Source: Oceanospirillum sp048268485
Lineage (GTDB): Bacteria; Pseudomonadota; Gammaproteobacteria; Pseudomonadales; Halomonadaceae
Length of the DNA: 64,000 bases
NCBI GenBank assembly: GCA_048268485.1
Contig: JBLWVL010000015.1
Coordinates: forward strand, 13,771 to 77,770
Reading direction: 5' to 3'
The position numbers were made by a program, and so were the translations under genes. The notes under the pieces were generated by a model. It was not told the DNA's origin. It searched no databases and was given only the letters and a program-made list of their open reading frames with translations. The number at the start of each line of letters is the position of its first letter. Position 1 is the stretch's first letter. This document shows positions 17,237 through 25,442 of the stretch, piece after piece.

Positions 17237-17575
17237 CTAAAGTGCCTGTTCGCCGGTTTCACCGGTACGAATCCGGACAGCTCGTTCAAGATCTAAAACA
17301 AAAATTTTGCCGTCTCCGACCTTACCGCTACCGCAACTTTTTGTGATTGCTTCAATCACCTGATCTACAAAAGCATCTGAAACAGCAACTTCTATCTTGA
17401 TCTTCGATATAAACTCAACACTGTATTCAGCTCCCCGATACAGCTCAGTGTGCCCTTTCTGGCGACCGTAACCATGAACCTCTGTGGTTGTGAGCCCCGT
17501 TACCCCAAGCTCTTGCAACGCTTCACGTGCATCGTTCAATGCATGGGGTCTGATAATTGCACTGACTAACTTCAT
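17237..17575 (-). CDS. glnK: PII signal protein GlnK
   Basis: The 112-residue PII protein binds ATP/ADP and 2-oxoglutarate, is uridylylated, and gates AmtB according to nitrogen status. The T-loop motif GRQKGHTELYRGAEYSVEF contains the Tyr that is modified in RGAEY, and GDGKIFV near the C-terminus is the B-loop region. The gene ends 9 bases before amtB begins. Confidence 0.95.
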   Translation of the reverse strand: MKLVSAIIRPHALNDAREALQELGVTGLTTTEVHGYGRQKGHTELYRGAEYSVEFISKIKIEVAVSDAFVDQVIEAITKSCGSGKVGDGKIFVLDLERAVRIRTGETGEQAL

Positions 17576-17604
17576 AATATCCCCTTCTTTTTGAGAAAAT
17601 ATAT

Positions 17605-17663
17605 TTCTTGAAAGGAATATTGAAGAATTGTGCCATGTTCCAGAAAACCTATGACTTTCATAG
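17605..17663 (-). promoter_or_regulatory. glnK promoter region with operator D
   Basis: TTCTTGAAAGGAA at 17605-17617 is a one-mismatch copy of the TTCC-N5-GGAA palindrome seen at the gmaS and regulator promoters. Just upstream, on the minus strand, TGGCACAATTCTTCAA has a perfect sigma-54 -24 half but lacks the GC of the -12 half, so it is only a weak sigma-54 candidate. A 15-base palindrome CTATGA-CTT-TCATAG at 17649-17663 could bind an activator. Confidence 0.45.
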
Positions 17664-17886
17664 CGTTAGCCATAGAAATATAAAAAAACAAGGATCATGC
17701 AATCTGATAGCTGCACCACGAAAGAACAGATGAAGCACGGCAGTGCACCAGAAATTAGGCGTGAAATCACAATGCTGTACAGGACGAGCCAAGGTACTGC
17801 AAAGTAAAAGGTATTACAGATCAGGAAACCGGAAAGGGATTATCAGGCTGAAGGGGAACTGCAGCGCCGGAGGCCAAAGAAAGAAT
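17664..17886. other. Gene-poor gap between glnK and the yghU-like gene
   Basis: The gap of 380 bases runs from 17576 to 17955. Its left part holds the glnK promoter signals and its right end the terminator of the transferase gene. In between I see no gene-like frame and no strong repeat. Confidence 0.4.
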
Positions 17887-17924
17887 AAAAAAACCGGGGT
17901 GGGGCAGCCTAAGCCTCACCCCGG
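17887..17924 (-). terminator. Terminator of the glutathione-transferase gene
   Basis: A 12-bp GC-rich stem (CCGGGGTGGGGC with one G-U pair) is followed on the minus strand by seven T residues. It begins about 30 bases past the stop codon. Confidence 0.85.
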
Positions 17925-17955
17925 CGATTTGCCGATATGGGTATCCTATGACGTT

Positions 17956-18825
17956 TCAGACCAACTGATCAAAATCAGCAGCACTGTGCCGCTCCCGCAA
18001 CTGCTCGAAGGTTTCCCCCCAGGTGCGGTTCACAATACGGCCACGCTGAACCGCCGGACGCAGGTCGATCGCTTTTGCCCAGCGCATCACGTTTTTATAA
18101 CTGTCCACTTCAAGGAACTCTGCCGCATCGTACAGACGGCCCAGCACTAACGCTCCATACCAGGACCAAACCAGGATATCCGCGATACTGTATTCCTCAC
18201 CGGCCAGATAGGGATTATCCGCCAGGCGCTTATCCAGTACATCCAGCTGGCGCTTCACTTCCATGGTGAAGCGATTGATCGGATACTCAAATTTCTCCGG
18301 TGCGTAGGCGTAGAAGTGACCAAAGCCACCGCCCAGAAAAGGAGCAGAACCCATCTGCCAGAACACCCAGTTCATACACTCCGTTTTCGCAACGGGATCT
18401 TTCGGGATAAAAGCACCGAACTTTTCCGCCAGATACAATAAGATAGCACCGGATTCAAACACCCGTTGCGGGGGGCTGACACTATGATCCATCATCGCCG
18501 GAATCTTCGAGTTCGGATTGATCTCGACAAACCCGCTACTGAACTGATCCCCTTCGGTAATATCGATCAGCCAAGCGTCATATTCTGCCTCTTTAATGCC
18601 CAGCGCCAGCAGCTCCTCCAGCATCACCGTTACTTTAACGCCGTTTGGTGTTGCCAGGGAGTAAACCTGCAGAGGATGCTCTCCCACCGGCAGGGCTTTC
18701 TCGTGAGTCGCGCCGGAAACCGGGCGGTTGATATTGGCAAACTTACCACCATTGCCCGCTTCCCATTTCCAGACTTTGGGTGGCGTGTAAATGTTCGTAG
18801 ACTCTGTATTTGTGCTGTCGCTCAT
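17956..18825 (-). CDS. yghU: YghU-type glutathione transferase
   Basis: The 289-residue cytoplasmic protein matches the Nu-class YghU layout: an extended N-terminus, a thioredoxin-like domain (YSLATPNGVKVTVMLEELLALG) with the NPNSKIPAMMDH and ESGAILLYLAEKFG glutathione-binding motifs, then a helical domain. YghU proteins act as disulfide-bond reductases with bound glutathione. I start at ATG 18825 because AGGAG lies six bases upstream; a longer frame to 18873 lacks a site. It follows the flavin reductase gene on the same strand after 48 bases. Confidence 0.9.
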   Translation of the reverse strand: MSDSTNTESTNIYTPPKVWKWEAGNGGKFANINRPVSGATHEKALPVGEHPLQVYSLATPNGVKVTVMLEELLALGIKEAEYDAWLIDITEGDQFSSGFVEINPNSKIPAMMDHSVSPPQRVFESGAILLYLAEKFGAFIPKDPVAKTECMNWVFWQMGSAPFLGGGFGHFYAYAPEKFEYPINRFTMEVKRQLDVLDKRLADNPYLAGEEYSIADILVWSWYGALVLGRLYDAAEFLEVDSYKNVMRWAKAIDLRPAVQRGRIVNRTWGETFEQLRERHSAADFDQLV

Positions 18826-18873
18826 CGTGTTCTCCTGTTCGTTTATGCCTGACCACTTATACCCGTATAACAC

Positions 18874-19956
18874 CTATACAGCAGTCTGTTCCTCAAGAAA
18901 CGGATAGTCGTTATAACCTTCCCGTGTCTGAGTATAGAAGGTTTTCGGATCAGCCTGATTCAGCTCCGCTCCTTCTTTAATGCGGCGGGGCAGGTCCGGG
19001 TTGGCGATAAAGGGCACACCAAAAGCCACCGCATCAGCAATGCCTTCTGACACCACCTGCTGTGCTTCCTGTGGTGAATACCCCATATTCACAATCAGGT
19101 TACCTTTGTAGTTTTCCCGAACCGGTGTGACAATATCCATCTGCTGCTCACCTAAAAAGTCGGCACGCATCAGGTGCAGGTAAGCCAGATCGTAGTCGCT
19201 TAGTTTCTGCGATAGCCAGGTCATCAGCCCCACCGGATCACTGTCTTTCATGCTGTTAAAGCTGTTCAGTGGCGACAGGCGCACACCGACCCGGTCAGAA
19301 CCCCATACTTTGCTGACCGCTTCGATCACTTCCAGCAGCAGGCGGGCACGGTTTTCCATCGTGCCACCATAAGGGCCTTCACGCAGATTTGAACCATCAC
19401 GCAGGAACTCATCCAGCAGGTAACCGTTAGCACCGTGTACTTCGACACCATCAAAACCGGCCCGCTTAGCATTCTCTGCCGCTTTGGCAAAACCTTCAAT
19501 AATCGCTGGAATTTCCGCATCATCCAGAGCACGGGGCTCGGTATAAGCCTTTTTACCTTCCGGTGTGTGTATATCTGAATTGGTAATCGCGATGGCGCTT
19601 GGCGCTACCGGTTGTTTGCCATCATTCAGCACCGGATGACAGGCACGACCACCGTGCCAGATCTGCAGAAAAATCTTTCCACCTTCAGCATGTACGGCAT
19701 CGGTCACCTTTTTCCAACCCGTCACCTGGGCCTCAGAGTAGATACCCGGCTCACGCCAGAAGGCAGAGTTCCCCTCCATCGCCATGGTCGCTTCAGCAAT
19801 CAGCAGACCACCGGTAGCACGCTGGGCGTAATGCTCAGCAATCAGGTCGGTGGGCACATGATTCTCATCCGCACGGCAGCGGGTTAGCGGAGCCATCAAT
19901 ACCCGGTTTTCTACTTCAACAGCGCCCAGTTTCAGCGGTGAAAACAGATCAGTCAT
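18874..19956 (-). CDS. Old-yellow-enzyme family reductase (NemA-like)
   Basis: The FMN-dependent NAD(P)H:flavin oxidoreductase of about 360 residues acts on activated alkenes, nitroesters or N-ethylmaleimide. Motifs are LFSPLKLGAVEVENRVLMAP at the N-terminus, GFDGVEVHGANGYLLDEFLR with the substrate-binding HGAN, and RVGVRLSP. I start at ATG 19956, preceded by GGAG. Pairing with a glutathione transferase points to detoxification of electrophiles; the exact substrate is not readable. Confidence 0.9.
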   Translation of the reverse strand: MTDLFSPLKLGAVEVENRVLMAPLTRCRADENHVPTDLIAEHYAQRATGGLLIAEATMAMEGNSAFWREPGIYSEAQVTGWKKVTDAVHAEGGKIFLQIWHGGRACHPVLNDGKQPVAPSAIAITNSDIHTPEGKKAYTEPRALDDAEIPAIIEGFAKAAENAKRAGFDGVEVHGANGYLLDEFLRDGSNLREGPYGGTMENRARLLLEVIEAVSKVWGSDRVGVRLSPLNSFNSMKDSDPVGLMTWLSQKLSDYDLAYLHLMRADFLGEQQMDIVTPVRENYKGNLIVNMGYSPQEAQQVVSEGIADAVAFGVPFIANPDLPRRIKEGAELNQADPKTFYTQTREGYNDYPFLEEQTAV

Positions 19957-20094
19957 AGTCGCTCCAGAAATCATTTAAAGTTGATTTATTTACTTGGTTA
20001 CTTTCCAGATGGATACGAATAATGAGATTTAAAGATCATCGAACCGAAAGATATCCAAGCATAATTAATCATTCACAGTTAATGAAACCCAAAA

Positions 20095-20421
20095 TCAGGC
20101 TATAGGAGTTATACGTGCTCTGCTCAGAGTATTTAAACGGACCTCTGCGATCCAGTCAGAGGTTTGCTCCTGAAATACTTGCATATATTCCTTTTCAAGG
20201 TGGCGATGCAGGTCAGTTTCACTACGCCAGATCTCAGAAATCATTATCAGGTTGTCTGGCAACGCATCTCGCCTTTCCAGCTGTATCGGTTTATCCTCCA
20301 GTAGCTCATACTGAATACAGCCGGGTTCATTCAGAGTTGCCGCACGTAACTGGGTTAATGATTCAAGCACCTGGTGCTTATGGCCGGAAGTCACCTGCAG
20401 GTGAGCAAGCAGATAAAGCAT
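20095..20421 (-). CDS. Putative antibiotic-biosynthesis-monooxygenase (ABM) family protein
   Basis: The protein of about 108 residues has the ABM ferredoxin-like fold signature (LLAHLQVTSGHKHQVLESL, then EPGCIQYELLED and an EIWRSETDLHRHLE segment). Such proteins act as quinol monooxygenases or have unknown roles. The start at ATG 20421 is set by AGGAGG seven bases upstream. It overlaps the stop codon of the MFS gene by one base, so the two are co-translated. Confidence 0.8.
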   Translation of the reverse strand: MLYLLAHLQVTSGHKHQVLESLTQLRAATLNEPGCIQYELLEDKPIQLERRDALPDNLIMISEIWRSETDLHRHLEKEYMQVFQEQTSDWIAEVRLNTLSRARITPIA

Positions 20422-21614
20422 CAGAGCACCTCCTTTGTGACTAGCTGACCACATTGATCACGTTGATCCAGAAAACCGGACAGACGAGTCAGGCCAAGGG
20501 CCATCAGGACAATCAGAGCCCCTATCCACGGCAGATCCAGCAGAGTCATGCTTTCGATAACGACACCGCCCAATATCGACCCCAGAGCGATACCGACGTT
20601 GAAGGCTGCGATATTCAGGCCCGAGGCAACATCCACCGCTTCCGGGGTGTATTTCTCAGCCAGCTGAACCACATAGACCTGCAAGCCCGGAACATTACCG
20701 AAGGCAAACGCACCCCAGATCAATACCGTTAACACCGAAGAAACAGGATTAGCCGCAGTAAAGGTGAAGGCCAGCAGCACTAACGCCAGCGCAGTGAAGA
20801 TGATATGCAGCGCCTTCACCGGCCCCATACGATCTGCCAGACGGCCACCCCAGATGTTGCCTATCGCGACAGACACGCCATAGACCAGCATAATCAGACC
20901 GATAGAACTGGATTCAAAACCAGAGACCTGTTCAAGAATCGGAACCAGAAAGGTGAAGGCAACGAAGGTGCCACCATAACCCACAGCAGTCATACCGTAG
21001 ACCAGCAGCAAACGGGGCTGAGTTAAGACTTTCAGCTGTTGACTGATTTTGGCCGGTGCTGATTGTTTCAGATTCTTCGGCACCAGAAGCGCACTACCGA
21101 TCAGAGCGATCAGTCCCAGTGCAGCAACCACCATAAAGGTCGCCCTCCAACCAAAGTTCTGACCGATCCAGGTGCCCAAAGGTACACCGGTCACCAGTGC
21201 AACGGTCAGGCCGGTAAACATAATGGCAATCGCACTGGCTTCTTTTTCTTTACTGACCAGTCCCGTGGCAATCGTGGAGCCAATGGAGAAAAAGACGCCG
21301 TGGGCAAGCCCCGTCAGAATACGGGCAGTAATTAATGATTCATAACCCGGAGCAACCCAGGCCAGAAGATTACCCAGCACAAAGAGCGCCATAATGGTCA
21401 ACAGAACCGTCTTACGCTTCCAGCGTCCGGTTAACGCCGTCAGCACAGGTGCCCCCACCGCAACACCCAGCGCATAGAGGCTGACCAGCAGTCCCGCAGA
21501 AGGTAAAGAAACACTCAGATCCTGAGCAATCGTTGGTACAAGACCAACAATAACAAACTCCGTTGTTCCGATAGCGAATGCACTCAGGGTGAGTGCAAAA
21601 AGAGCAATAGGCAT
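20421..21614 (-). CDS. MFS efflux transporter (DHA1, YdhP/AraJ-like)
   Basis: The 397-residue, twelve-helix inner-membrane transporter opens FALTLSAFAIGTTEFVIVGL, and the loop GRWKRKTVL is the MFS motif A position. The family exports drugs, sugars or metabolites. It is divergent from a LysR gene with a 163-base shared promoter region holding a 24-base palindrome, and co-translated with the ABM protein. The substrate is unknown. Confidence 0.88.
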   Translation of the reverse strand: MPIALFALTLSAFAIGTTEFVIVGLVPTIAQDLSVSLPSAGLLVSLYALGVAVGAPVLTALTGRWKRKTVLLTIMALFVLGNLLAWVAPGYESLITARILTGLAHGVFFSIGSTIATGLVSKEKEASAIAIMFTGLTVALVTGVPLGTWIGQNFGWRATFMVVAALGLIALIGSALLVPKNLKQSAPAKISQQLKVLTQPRLLLVYGMTAVGYGGTFVAFTFLVPILEQVSGFESSSIGLIMLVYGVSVAIGNIWGGRLADRMGPVKALHIIFTALALVLLAFTFTAANPVSSVLTVLIWGAFAFGNVPGLQVYVVQLAEKYTPEAVDVASGLNIAAFNVGIALGSILGGVVIESMTLLDLPWIGALIVLMALGLTRLSGFLDQRDQCGQLVTKEVL

Positions 21615-21641
21615 AGCAATTCTCCAAAATTAGCAAAACGT

Positions 21642-21665
21642 ATCTGAAGGGGTTGCCCTTCAGAT
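21642..21665. promoter_or_regulatory. 24-base perfect palindrome between MFS and LysR genes
   Basis: ATCTGAAGGG and CCCTTCAGAT are exact inverted copies around a GTTG centre. The site lies 28 bases upstream of the MFS start, within the divergent promoter region. It may be the binding site of the adjacent LysR protein, or a hairpin in the MFS leader mRNA. Confidence 0.55.
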
Positions 21666-21777
21666 TTGATTTGCCGTGCAGTATGCCTAAAGCTAAAATT
21701 TGCAAAAACAGCATAAATAACAAATTACTTTATCAATAAACGCAATAATCCACTCAATATGAATAAGGCCACCGGGT

Positions 21778-22665
21778 ATGTCTCTGATCAGCCGAACTCA
21801 GGATCTTGAAATTTTACTCACCGTTGCTGACTGCGGTGGTTTCTCCGCAGCTGCCAGGCAGATGGATATTCAGGTTGCAAGAGTATCCCGCTCTATCAGC
21901 CGACTTGAGAAGGAACTGAAAGTCACTCTGATTAACCGCACAACACGCAAGCTTCAGTTCACAGATGAAGGGCTGTTTTTTCTGGATCAGGTTCGCAGTG
22001 GCATACAGCAGCTGGCGGTTGCTGAAGAAAGCCTCAAACAAGCAAAAGACACACCTGGAGGACGACTGAGAGTTGATAGCGCTTCTCCTTTTATCCTGCA
22101 TCAACTGGCTCCGTTAATGGAGGAATTCAGAAACTGCTATCCGGATATAAGGTTAGAGCTGGTCGCTAACGAAACCATTATCGATCTGATTGAGCGACGA
22201 ACGGACATCGCCATCCGTATTGGGGATCTGGATGATTCAAATCTGCATGCCCGTCCACTGGGGCGAGGAAAACTCCATCTTGTGGCCAGTCCGGACTACC
22301 TGCAGCGCCGTGGAGTTCCGCAAACCCCAGAAGCACTCCAACAACATGACCTGATCGGTTTCGCTAATGCGCCTCATCTGAACATCTGGCCATTCAGAAA
22401 CCCTCTGAAAATAGAGCCGACTATCAGTTCAAGTAATGGCGAAGTCATACGCAATTTATGTATGAAAGGGCTGGGAATAGCACTGCTATCAAACTTTATG
22501 GTTCAGGATGATATCGCCGAGGGCAACCTGATCTCCATGATGACAGAGCAACTGGTATCACCAAACCGCAGAGAGGTGATACAGGCGGTTTATTATCAAA
22601 ACAGTGCTATTGCTGCCCGCATCAGTGCCTTTCTCGACTTTATTCAACCAAGACTCAGGCTGTAA
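21778..22665 (+). CDS. LysR-family regulator
   Basis: The 295-residue regulator has an N-terminal winged helix-turn-helix (LEILLTVADCGGFSAAARQM, SISRLEKELKVTLINRTTR) and a C-terminal ligand domain. The layout and motifs (RRTDIAIRIGDLDDSNLHAR) are of the DhcR/AaeR-like subgroup. It is divergent from the MFS-monooxygenase pair, its likely target. Confidence 0.88.
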   Translation: MSLISRTQDLEILLTVADCGGFSAAARQMDIQVARVSRSISRLEKELKVTLINRTTRKLQFTDEGLFFLDQVRSGIQQLAVAEESLKQAKDTPGGRLRVDSASPFILHQLAPLMEEFRNCYPDIRLELVANETIIDLIERRTDIAIRIGDLDDSNLHARPLGRGKLHLVASPDYLQRRGVPQTPEALQQHDLIGFANAPHLNIWPFRNPLKIEPTISSSNGEVIRNLCMKGLGIALLSNFMVQDDIAEGNLISMMTEQLVSPNRREVIQAVYYQNSAIAARISAFLDFIQPRLRL

Positions 22666-22738
22666 GTTTCTGTTCCTGAGAAGGTCTGCTCTCCGGAAAG
22701 CGCTTATTAAAGAAGCGAGCACGACAAATAAAATATTG

Positions 22739-22762
22739 CATATACGGATTTCCATATATATG
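22739..22762 (+). promoter_or_regulatory. Candidate ArsR operator of the arsenic operon
   Basis: An AT-rich dyad, CATATA then 12 bases then TATATG, lies 31 bases before the first gene. Its form and place fit an ArsR binding site over the promoter. This is inferred from symmetry and position only. Confidence 0.45.
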
Positions 22763-22792
22763 ATTATTTAAAACTCATCGGGGCCACACTCT

Positions 22793-23590
22793 ATGAAACG
22801 TGTTTTATTTGTTTGTACCGCTAACTCAGCCCGATCTCAGATGGCGGAAGCCTTGCTTCGCCACTTTGCAGGGGATCAGTTTGACGTTTTCAGCGCCGGA
22901 ACCCACCCTACTCAAGTCGACCCCAGGACCATTCAGGCCATGGAAGAGTTTGGTCTTCCAACAACCTCCCTTGAATCAAAGTCTGTTGATAGTATCAGTC
23001 ACCTGGAATTTGATTTTGTCATCAGTCTTTGCGACAAGGCCCATGCTGAATGTCAAAACTGGCCAGGAAAAGGGGTCATTATGTCCTGGGATTTTCCGGA
23101 CCCTAAAGAAAGCGATAACACTAAGGCCTTTGCCATCACTCTGCAGGAATTGAGCGAGCGAATCCGCCTCTTTGTACTGGTCAATAAGAAAGACGTGGAA
23201 TCCAGTATCAGGCCGGTCACCGCCATCGATTTTTTTAAATCCCTGGCTGATGAAACCCGCCTGCTGAGCCTTTTGCTGATTCAGCAGGAAAAAGAGTTAT
23301 GTGTTTGCGAATTAATGGAAGCGCTTGATCAGTCTCAGCCTAAAATTTCCCGCCACCTGAGCCAGCTGCGGAAATCCGGATTACTGATGGATCGGCGCCA
23401 GGGACAGTGGGTGTTCTATAAAATACATCCTCTGCTGAATGACTGGATGAAAGAGATCCTGGAAAACACGCGACAGCACTCCCAAAAGCTGCTGGAAACC
23501 CCCGAATCCCGTTTAAAGAAAATGCCAGCCCGCCCCTCTTTAGGTGGCAATGCCTGTCATTCAGGAGAAAATCATGAGCAAACCGTTTAG
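22793..23590 (+). CDS. ArsC-ArsR fusion: arsenate reductase with C-terminal arsenic repressor
   Basis: The 265-residue fusion has residues 1-135 as a low-molecular-weight-phosphatase type arsenate reductase. It has the CX5R loop (Cys8-TANSA-Arg14) and the C-x6-C pair Cys80/Cys87, which match the three-cysteine thioredoxin-coupled ArsC. Residues 140-225 are an ArsR/SmtB winged helix with the metal-binding motif ELCVCEL (Cys170, Cys172) and QPKISRHLSQLRKSGLL. One protein could thus sense As(III) and make it. It heads the ars operon; the AT-rich dyad upstream is its likely operator. Confidence 0.92.
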   Translation: MKRVLFVCTANSARSQMAEALLRHFAGDQFDVFSAGTHPTQVDPRTIQAMEEFGLPTTSLESKSVDSISHLEFDFVISLCDKAHAECQNWPGKGVIMSWDFPDPKESDNTKAFAITLQELSERIRLFVLVNKKDVESSIRPVTAIDFFKSLADETRLLSLLLIQQEKELCVCELMEALDQSQPKISRHLSQLRKSGLLMDRRQGQWVFYKIHPLLNDWMKEILENTRQHSQKLLETPESRLKKMPARPSLGGNACHSGENHEQTV

Positions 23591-24293
23591 CGATATGCCC
23601 AATATAAACCCGGAGCAGTTCAAACATATCGGGACAGAAAGCTTCGCCCGTTCTGAAGCGACTCACCCTCCTAAAATCTTATTACTTTACGGCTCCGTCA
23701 GAACACGCTCTTTCAGTAGGCTGGTGGCCGAGGAAGCCGCACGTATCCTTCAGGCTTTTGGTGCTGAAACCCGTATCTTCAACCCCAGCGGGCTCCCTCT
23801 GCCAGATGATGCTGATGATGATCACCCCAAAGTTGTTGAGCTAAGGGAAATGGTGCAATGGTGTGAAGGTATGGTCTGGTCCTCTCCTGAGCGCCATGGA
23901 GCCATGACCGCCATTATGAAAGCCCAGATCGACTGGATTCCTCTGACACTGGGTGCCGTCCGGCCAACTCAGGGTAAAACACTGGCACTGATGCAGGTAT
24001 CCGGCGGCTCCCAGAGTTTCAATACCGTTAATCAGATGCGCGCTCTCGGTCGTTGGATGCGAATGTTGACGATTCCAAACCAATCTTCCGTTGCTAAAGC
24101 CTATATGGAATTTGATGACAATGACCGTATGAAGCCCTCCGCTTATTACAACCGTATTGTGGATGTTATGGAAGAACTGGTTAAGTTTACTTTGCTTACC
24201 CGAGAGCATAATGACGTACTCACGGACCGCTACTCAGAGCGGGTGGAAAGCGCCGAAGAGCTATCGGCACGGGTTAATCAGCGCTCACTTTGA
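23574..24293 (+). CDS. arsH: ArsH organoarsenical-oxidising flavoprotein
   Basis: The 239-residue NADPH-dependent FMN reductase of the ArsH family shows the flavodoxin-like phosphate loop GSVRTRSFSR, SSPERHGAMTAIMKAQIDWI and the VSGGSQSFN stretch. ArsH oxidises trivalent organoarsenicals. AGGAG before ATG 23574 sets the start, which overlaps the end of the ArsC-ArsR gene by 17 bases. Confidence 0.92.
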   Translation: MSKPFSDMPNINPEQFKHIGTESFARSEATHPPKILLLYGSVRTRSFSRLVAEEAARILQAFGAETRIFNPSGLPLPDDADDDHPKVVELREMVQWCEGMVWSSPERHGAMTAIMKAQIDWIPLTLGAVRPTQGKTLALMQVSGGSQSFNTVNQMRALGRWMRMLTIPNQSSVAKAYMEFDDNDRMKPSAYYNRIVDVMEELVKFTLLTREHNDVLTDRYSERVESAEELSARVNQRSL

Positions 24294-24350
24294 CGTGAGC
24301 TTTCTCCGTATCCTTTAACCCCTGATCACAACGGACAAACAGGAAGTAAA

Positions 24351-25370
24351 ATGGGTATTTTTGAACGTTATTTAACCCTTTGGGTGGCACTCTGTATTTT
24401 AGCGGGTGTTTTACTGGGTAATTTTTCCCCAGAAGCCTTCAGTGCCATCGCTGCATTAGAATACGCACATGTTAACCTTGTCGTCGCCCTCTTCATCTGG
24501 GTGATGATCTATCCCATGATGGTACAGATCGATTTCTCCTCTATTAAGGATGTTGGGAAAAAGCCTAAAGGACTTTTACTGACGCTACTGATCAACTGGT
24601 TAGTCAAACCTTTTAGCATGGCTCTGCTTGGTGCCTTGTTCTTTCGGGTTATTTTTGCGGACTGGGTTGACCCACAAAGCGCTTCCGAGTACATCGCAGG
24701 AATGATTCTTCTGGGTGTAGCCCCCTGTACCGCAATGGTTTTCGTCTGGAGTCAACTGACCAAAGGGGATGCGAACTACACCCTGGTTCAGGTATCCCTG
24801 AACGATATCATCATGATCTTTGCCTTTGCACCTCTGACCGCCTTCCTACTGGGCGCCAGTGATATACAGGTTCCCTGGGAAACGCTGCTGATCTCCGTTG
24901 TCCTTTATGTTCTGTTACCTCTGATAGCCGGGGTCTGGACGCGACATGCCCTGAACCGTAAAAACAACAGCCAAAAACTGGACCGGTTCCTGCACAGCAT
25001 GAAGCCCTGGTCCATTCTTGGGCTTCTGGCCACCGTGATACTACTCTTTGGCTTTCAGGCAGAAACCATTATTAATCAGCCCATGACCATAGGCCTGATT
25101 GCCATACCACTCCTGATTCAGACCTACGGGATCTTCGCTATTGCCTACGCAGCCGCCTACTGGATGCGCCTGCCCCACAATATTGCCGCCCCCGCCTGCA
25201 TGATAGGTACATCAAACTTCTTTGAACTGGCTGTCGCCGTGGCTATATCGCTATTTGGCCTGCATTCAGGAGCCGCCCTGGCAACCGTCGTTGGTGTACT
25301 GGTGGAAGTCCCGGTGATGCTGTCCTTAGTTGCTTTTGCAAACAGAACACGACACTGGTTCAACCCCTGA
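24351..25370 (+). CDS. acr3: Acr3 arsenite efflux permease
   Basis: The 339-residue, roughly ten-helix inner-membrane carrier of the BASS superfamily exports arsenite. The conserved Cys lies in GVAPCTAMVFVWSQL, as needed in Acr3. It removes the As(III) made by the ArsC domain. AGGAAG precedes the ATG; the gap to arsH is 57 bases. Confidence 0.93.
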   Translation: MGIFERYLTLWVALCILAGVLLGNFSPEAFSAIAALEYAHVNLVVALFIWVMIYPMMVQIDFSSIKDVGKKPKGLLLTLLINWLVKPFSMALLGALFFRVIFADWVDPQSASEYIAGMILLGVAPCTAMVFVWSQLTKGDANYTLVQVSLNDIIMIFAFAPLTAFLLGASDIQVPWETLLISVVLYVLLPLIAGVWTRHALNRKNNSQKLDRFLHSMKPWSILGLLATVILLFGFQAETIINQPMTIGLIAIPLLIQTYGIFAIAYAAAYWMRLPHNIAAPACMIGTSNFFELAVAVAISLFGLHSGAALATVVGVLVEVPVMLSLVAFANRTRHWFNP

Positions 25371-25442
25371 AGCGATTGAACATCGCCCTCAGAAACAGAG
25401 TGCCGTTAACCCAGTAATCTTTGCTTAAATTCGGAGAAAACC

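Noticed and set aside
17623..17638. Strong sigma-54 promoter for glnK
   Set aside because: The -24 half TGGCAC is perfect, but the -12 half lacks the GC dinucleotide, so I kept it only as a weak candidate.
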